Assembly: GCA_016647705.1 (NCBI GenBank)
Contig: CM028329.1
Span: forward strand, 14,347,910 to 14,411,909
Origin: Eucommia ulmoides
Lineage: Eukaryota > Streptophyta > Magnoliopsida > Garryales > Eucommiaceae
DNA: 64,000 bases
Reading direction: 5' to 3'
Shown: piece by piece, positions 58,481-64,000 of the stretch
Numbering within the stretch: position 1 is the first letter of the stretch
How the letters are laid out: the number at the start of each line of letters is the position of its first letter
Made by a program: the position numbers and the translations under genes
Notes under the pieces: generated by a model
The model's input: only the letters and a program-made list of their open reading frames with translations
Database searches by the model: none
Told to the model about the DNA's origin: nothing

Positions 58481-59106
58481 ACTATAGATGTGGAATGCCT
58501 TGAAGTTGACATTTATTGGTACATCAACAACTAGGTTGCGAGCCTTGATGCTTAAGTTTGAGATTTGTAAGATTTTTCCCAAAATAAATATGGTTTAGCA
58601 TCTTCGAAAAATGTCGGCTATGATGCACGGCCTAAAGGCAGGGAGTGACAACTTATCTGATAAACAACAGATCCTTGTTTGCGTTTCTCTTTTTGCCTAG
58701 TTTTTTGGAGCAAATGAAACTCACAATGACACACAATGGAACTGTTAAAACTTTAATCGAATTACAACATCATTTGGAATTGGAGGCAGAGAGGTTGGAG
58801 GCACAGGGTAATACTTCTATGTTTGTCGCTGAGTCTAGACATCACCAAACATTTGGGTCCAAGAGAAAATGGCAGGTCAAAACACATCAAGGAGGAATAA
58901 GAAGATTTGTTTATAAAAAGAGAAAGAGCAGAAAATATCAAAAAGGCAAACATGGAGGAAAGAAGGACAAGTCTAAGCTAAAGTGTTACAACTGTGATAA
59001 ACTTGGCCATTTCACTCGTGGATGCACTGAGAAGAAGAAGGTACAAACTAACTCTATCTTTCAAAATGACACCTATGTGTGCAGTCATGTCTTGGTTGCT
59101 AATTAA
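58481..59106 (+). pseudogene. Copia gag remnant with zinc knuckle
   Basis: Gag similarity resumes directly after the solo LTR (TTRLRALMLKF near 58530). It then reads HHLELEAERLEA near 58770-58800 and a lysine-rich region. The zinc knuckle CYNCDKLGHFTRGC lies at 58984-59025 with all four CCHC ligands. The open frame runs 58645-59106. Confidence 0.8.
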
Positions 59107-59109
59107 TTT

Positions 59110-59430
59110 CCTGATTAGATTGTAGATATTGGAGCAACAAGGCACGTCGTAAAAAATAGAGTAGGGTTCATCGAGTATCGCATAATTCCAATTGGGAGTC
59201 GACATATTTACATGGGGAATAACACTAGCAAAGATGTGATAAGAATTGGAACCTATCAATTAAAGATGCGTTCTGGATGTACCGTGCTTCTCTATGATCA
59301 TGGAGTTCGACGAAACTTGATGTCTGTTGTAGCCATGGACGGACTAGGTTTTTTTTTTTCAGTTTCATTATAGACTCTGTTCAATTTTATTTAGACTTCA
59401 TGTTTTATGGTAGTGGACACATCGTAGATG
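59110..59430 (+). pseudogene. Copia protease remnant
   Basis: It contains IVDIGATRHVV near 59120-59152 (the DSGA active-site region), IYMGNNTS near 59206-59229, and a YDHGVRRNLMSV block near 59293-59328. It is broken and followed by the inserted LTR. Confidence 0.75.
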
Positions 59431-59522
59431 GATTTTACGGACTAGATATTGATGATTCTTTATATTTTAATATATATTCAACTTTTAGTAATAATGATTC
59501 CATTATATCTACATATGTTACA

Positions 59523-59527
59523 TGGCA
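59523..59527 (+). repeat. Target duplication TGGCA (left)
   Basis: It matches TGGCT at 62466-62470 at four of five bases. Both flanks carry the start of the Copia pre-integrase domain. Confidence 0.75.
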
Positions 59528-60189
59528 TGTTACACCCCACCCCAGACTCCTGTCACCCTGGGGCTGGCGTGACGTCGACATGATATCACCTAACTGACTA
59601 GACAACCATAATTATGATAATATACAAACAAATGATATGTAAAACATATACATAATTCCAAATGATAAGGACACACCGTCCCAAATATAAGAATAACCGA
59701 AATTCGAATCTCATAAATCTCACTTAGATTCATCTCTGATACCTCGCCTCAAAATTTCTCTCAAATGACTCCATCGTATAACCCGCATAACTCTATTTAG
59801 CGCCAGTAGGGGAGTGACCGACTCCTAACTATTTCACCTGCGAGTGTATTGCCTTCTTAGTAAAAAATATTTTGTAATAATAAATCATTCTACAACATCT
59901 AAATGGATTAAGCGTAAGTATATAAACAACACGTAACTAGTAAAATTCTCCATAATATAAGCAGTGAAAATAAACCAATAAGTATAAGTTTCATCAAAAT
60001 CCATCTAGTATAAAATCATACCAATCACCATAATAAATAATAAATCACCCAATATAAGTAAAACACCACATCTCAAACACACATCTCAAACCACTATTCC
60101 ACTACAACACACACACTGGCTAGCCATAGTGATCGTTTTAACCTCACGATCGGGAGTTGCAACGGTACCGTAACATCCGTAGGAATGCC

Positions 60190-60465
60190 TTCCTATGAAA
60201 TATCCACACCCCTTTTTGGGGAGAAATATAATCCACACCCCTTACGGGGAGAACTATCCACATCCCATGGGAAGAATCCACACCCCTTATAGGGAGAAAT
60301 AAAATCCACACCCCTTTCGGGGAGAACAATTATTGCATCGTCAAAATCATCAGTATAGTTAAAAATCCACATCCTTTATGGGAAGAAATATATTTTCACT
60401 CCATATCGTCAAAAATTCACACTCCTTATAGGGAGAATATAAGCCACACCCCTTTCGGGGATAAT
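60190..60465. repeat. Hairpin minisatellite CCACACCCCTT..GGGGAGAA
   Basis: About nine units of roughly 20-30 bp, each with CCCC and GGGG arms around TT(T/A)(C/T)-type loops, for example CCCCTTACGGGG and CCCCTTTCGGGG. Spacing is irregular and the later units are more worn. Confidence 0.85.
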
Positions 60466-60758
60466 TTTCAAAATCACATTTTTCACTCTCCTTTTTAAAA
60501 GTACCACCAATTTCAGTAAAACCCATTTTTCCACCTTTGTACTTCTGATTTTAATAAAAACCATTTCTCCCACCTTAGTTTTTAGAAAACCAAACAGTCT
60601 TAGAAAACCAGTTACTTTCCACTCTCTTTTAGAAATCGACACAATATCCCGAAAATTCATTTTACCAACTTACCCAAATACCTGCTTAATCCATATAATT
60701 TATAAAATTGTACAGTTTAAGTAAACCAATATTTCATCATACATACATACATATATAT

Positions 60759-60763
<5 letters not shown>

Positions 60764-60809
<46 letters not shown>
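60764..60809. repeat. (AC)n microsatellite
   Basis: About 23 AC units followed by (AT)n. Confidence 0.95.
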
Positions 60810-60821
<12 letters not shown>

Positions 60822-62216
60822 GTTTAACAAGAAGACAGTACACTCACCTAGTTATCCGGTCTCCAAAATCTTCACTGACCACACTCTATCGGGACACCGG
60901 TGCCTGCGAACCTAATAGTGATAGAGCCTAAATAAATATCTTATCTAAAATATCCTAATCATGCAATGCAGACCCTATATTCCGAATCGTTACTATTTTA
61001 TGTACCACGTAATTAAAATTAATTAATCGTTATGAAATTATTACGATTTTAGGATTTGTAACGCTAAATAAAATTTAATTTAATGAAAATTAATCATCGA
61101 TTGAAATTTCGCCTGTTTCCAAATCGTTTGGCGACCACATGATCGGTTTTGGATTTTCTTTGGGTGGTTTCTGCAAATTCCCCATTTTTTATTCTTTTTT
61201 TTTTTTTTTTTTTTCTTTCCCGTTTTCTGCTTCTGCTTTCCGTTTCTGTTTGCTGTTCCGCCGTAGTCACCGGCGTCTTCCACTCCTCTCTGCCACTGTC
61301 CGTCGGCCAACCTACAACCGACCACCTGCTTACAATCGCAGCAACACACACACAACACACATACAGAGACAACCACACACCCACACACACACCCACTTCC
61401 TTTCTCTCTAACTCTCCGGCGACAACTCCAGCGATCTACACACACACCGCCGAACGACAACACCACTGGACCAAATATACACTCTTACGTACAGGACACA
61501 CACAAACATACACGGATGCACAGACCCACACACGGCCAATAGAAAACACACCCACTTCTCTCTCTAAGCTTACCACCGGCGAATATCCGGCGACACCTAC
61601 ACAACCACCGCCGTCCATGCCACGCCCACAAAACACGGTCACCCACACACGCATCAGACTGCATGCACATGCCGATTGCAAATCACACCCAGACACACAC
61701 AAACACGAACGTCCGAGACACACACACACACATACTCATCGGACAAAACCGCACCTCCGACCAAACCAAACCGATGAACCCCACCCCCTCACAATGTTGG
61801 GGGTCATCGTCAAACGATCAGAAAATGCACACACCCCCACACACACACTGTCACGAACAGAAGAGCCGAACGGCACACCCACGTATACCCACAAAATCGC
61901 CGAAGGAGCAAATGACGATTCCACACATACCCTCGCAACGTCGACCTGCACAGAACACACGAGCAACACACACACCTACTTACCAACGATGACCGACACA
62001 CCCACACCGGAACAGCGCCGTCGCTCCGAACCCATCACTGCCGGCCAAGCTTTTCTCTCTCTCTTTCTCTAGAATTTTGTATTTTCAGATTTTCTCACTT
62101 GGTTTTTGATCATGATCTCTGCATGAATGCATTTATATGCATGAATTAAGTGGTGTTCGTTGATCATAACGCTACCACATCGTGATTTTGATTTGCTCTG
62201 GATCCCACCGACGGTA

Positions 62217-62221
<5 letters not shown>

Positions 62222-62251
<30 letters not shown>
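62222..62251. repeat. (TA)n microsatellite
   Basis: About 15 TA units. Confidence 0.95.
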
Positions 62252-62254
<3 letters not shown>

Positions 62255-62465
62255 TATAAATTCATTTGCCCAAATTATATTATCCCCCCCTCAGTTTTCA
62301 TTAGGTTTTTAGTGAAACCCAAATTCTAATTTAATATTTTGAAAATTACAAATTGACCCCTGCACTTTTAAATTTTAATTTTTACTAACAAAAATTTACC
62401 CCGAATTTTCCAATACTTTAAAATGCAACTATTAATGACGTACTTATTATGATTTGGGCCTTACA

Positions 62466-63300
62466 TGGCTTGCAAGACTTGGTCATATTGGACAAGAAAG
62501 AAAGACAAGGTTAGCTTGACAAGAATTTTTAGGTGTACTCTCTAGAGGTAACTTATAACCTATCTGTAAATCTTATTTGGTTGGAGAAACCACAACAAAA
62601 CCTTTTAGTAGGGCTAGAAGAGCTACATCTCCCTTAGAGTTAGTCCATTCTGAGATTTATGGACCTATGAATATTAGGGCATGATATAGTGATAATTATT
62701 TTATCACTTTCATTGATGATTACTCACATTTTGGTTATGTGTATCTTATTTCTCACAAATAAAAGGCATAGGATCGCTTCCAAAGTTTTGTTCATTTAGT
62801 TGAGAATCAAAGAGATAAAAATCTTAAGATTTTACATATTGATCGAGGACGTGAGTATTTGTCTGAATAATTCAAGGACTTATGTGATAATAGAGACATC
62901 ATTAGATAGTTGACGATTCCCGATACTCCACAACAAAATGGAGTAACTGAGTGTAGGAATAAAACTTTATTAGATTATGGTTACGTCAATGATGGCACAT
63001 GCTAATCTACCAATTAATATCTAGGGAGATGCTTTATTGACAACAACCTATATCCTTATTAGAGTAACCTCCAAGTTAGTATCATCTACACCATATGAAT
63101 TTTGGACTGCTTTTAAACCAGAATTAGAACACTTGTGACTATAGGGGTCTATAGGTTATGTTCGTGTTACATCACATGCACATGGAAAATTAGGTCCTAG
63201 ATCTCAAAAGTGAACATTCATTAGATATCCTGATCACTCTAAAGGATATGTGATATTACATGAACGTTCTGATGACGTATTAACTGAGATTGAGTCACGC
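62466..63300 (+). pseudogene. Copia pre-integrase and integrase remnant
   Basis: It begins with WLARLGHIGQE (pre-integrase, with the family's His replaced). The integrase core follows: LVHSEIYGPM near 62640, FIDDYSHFGYVYL near 62710-62750, LHIDRGREYLS near 62833-62866, and TPQQNGVTE near 62927-62953. It is broken many times. Confidence 0.8.
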
Positions 63301-64000
63301 AATATCAAATTTATTGAAAATGAGTTTCCAAGCAGAGGTGAATTAAGAGGTAGTAAATAACTTTATGAGTTAAATGATAACTCTATACCATCACTTGGCG
63401 AGGGTGGCGAAATTAATCCTTGTCCTTTTACAAATACGCCAATGATCGCCGAGGATAGTGGAAAAGATTTAGAGAATAGTAGGAGTATACCACAAAATAA
63501 TAATTCTCAAATTTTTCAACTGCATAAAAGTCAACGTGGGAATATTCATCGACGTCTATTTGGGTTTAATGAGGAATTTTTCATGTGTTCTTTAATAGAA
63601 GAAGACGAGCATTTCTCTTATCAAGAGGCTTTATTACCGCCTGCTGCTAAAGAATGGATAACTATGATGGAGGATGAGATTAGTTCTATGTCACATAATT
63701 AAGTATGAGAACTGGTTGATCTTTCGCCTATATGAAAATCTATTCGAAATAAATGGATTTTAAAGATTAAACTTCAAGCAGATGATCTATTGATAGGTAA
63801 CAAACTCGTCTCGTGGAGAAAGGTTACACTAAAAAAAATGGTGTAGACTATGAGAAAACTTTTTCACCTGTTGTTAGGTTTGCCTCCATTCGCCTAGTCC
63901 TAGCCATTGTCGCCCATTTGTATGTAGAACTTTTTATAAATAGATGTTAAGATTGATTTTCTCAATAGAGAACTAGATGAGGATATCTACATGGATCAAC
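63301..64000 (+). pseudogene. Copia linker and start of reverse transcriptase
   Basis: The open stretch 63442-63702 holds the acidic linker and the RT entry block FSYQEALLPPAAKEWITMME. After it come ELVDLSPI, NKWILKIK and, at the edge, FLNRELDEDIYMDQ, all typical of Copia RT. The element continues beyond the window. Confidence 0.8.

Larger units (their letters stand above)
59528..62465 (-). mobile_element. Long solo LTR, Tekay/Del chromovirus type (likely)
   Basis: The 2938-bp insertion starts TGTTACACCCCACCCC and ends TTTGGGCCTTACA, flanked by TGGCA/TGGCT. On the minus strand it reads TGTAAGGCCCAAATC ... GGGGTGTAACA, which is the TGTAA-GACCC...GGGGTGTTACA pattern of Tekay/Del LTRs, hence the orientation. 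It contains a hairpin minisatellite (60190-60465), an (AC)n tract, and a CA-rich 307-codon frame on the + strand that I do not consider a gene. No internal region remains. Confidence 0.7.
54424..64000 (+). mobile_element. Ty1/Copia retrotransposon fossil, running off the right edge
   Basis: The order is LTR (54424-54791), Met-tRNA primer site, leader with a SINE-like insertion, gag (55780-56066 and 58481-59106), protease (59110-59430), integrase (62466-63300) and the start of reverse transcriptase (63600-64000). The order protease, integrase, RT defines Copia. Two solo LTRs interrupt it at 56067-58480 and 59528-62465; coding similarity continues directly across each. It is broken many times and is old. 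The remaining RT, RNase H and 3' LTR lie beyond the window. Confidence 0.85.

Noticed and set aside
61149-62072. A 307-codon open frame, the longest in the window, rich in Thr-His
   Set aside because: It is read through CA-rich low-complexity sequence inside a solo LTR. The composition explains the lack of stops, overlapping frames are open on both strands, and there is no recognisable domain.
281-64000. An intact, potentially active retrotransposon
   Set aside because: Every gag or pol region seen carries many breaks or is truncated, and no LTR pair encloses a complete coding region.

Overview
This is a stretch of AT-rich plant nuclear DNA, almost certainly from a eudicot. It consists mainly of old transposable elements nested in one another, with one convincing intact host gene. 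The evidence is the mix of plant-specific lineages (Ty3/Gypsy Tat/Ogre with two RNase H domains, Athila-like and Tekay-like LTRs, Ty1/Copia, hAT MITEs, Pack-MULE-like elements, Helitron ends) and a plant-type SNRNP27 splicing protein. Species cannot be told from the sequence alone. I see no rRNA, functional tRNA gene, CRISPR array or bacterial-style operon.

Layout. 0.3-9.2 kb: a decayed + strand Tat-lineage Gypsy element whose integrase is split by a 2.6 kb solo LTR with a perfect 5-bp target duplication; its 3' region ends in a ~31-bp minisatellite. 9.2-15.7 kb: an Athila-like element reduced to LTR, gag start, an extra LTR, a 3' tail with a short unknown reading frame, and LTR. 15.7-20.9 kb: LTR pieces, including a second copy of the long LTR whose 5' two thirds are inverted in place, a Copia-type LTR, and an antisense Tat LTR with gag start. 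20.9-22.7 kb: a hAT MITE with a perfect 8-bp duplication, a second MITE, then the single-exon coding region of SNRNP27 (22096-22704). 23-28.9 kb: Helitron-like ends and an antisense Tat fossil (gag to second RNase H) carrying a hAT MITE. 30.0-31.7 kb: a Pack-MULE that captured part of an RLCK-VII receptor-like cytoplasmic kinase gene. 32.8-38.3 kb: AT-rich DNA with exon-like pieces that may be host UTRs. 38.3-39.8 and 52.5-54.0 kb: two opposite copies of a non-autonomous element, one with a kinase catalytic-loop fragment. 41.0-47.8 kb: an antisense Tat LTR pair enclosing an Ogre-like long LTR and ORF1, with an Athila solo LTR inside the Ogre LTR. 48.2-51.3 kb: a MULE-like element packed with the palindrome TTAACGTTAA. 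54.4-64.0 kb: one Copia element (LTR, primer site, gag, protease, integrase, start of RT) running off the right edge, split by two solo LTRs with near-perfect duplications and carrying a SINE-like insertion.

How it fits together. The only likely functional protein is SNRNP27, a U4/U6.U5 tri-snRNP component. Its stop codon is followed at once by a good 5' splice site, and an exon-like segment with a strong acceptor lies about 10 kb downstream, so the gene may have a 3'UTR intron swollen by transposons; this is inference. All retroelement genes are fossils. The less ordinary signals are the TTAACGTTAA array, the LTR palindromes with conserved arms and changing 4-bp cores, the kinase-carrying Pack-MULE, and the minisatellites generated inside element ends.
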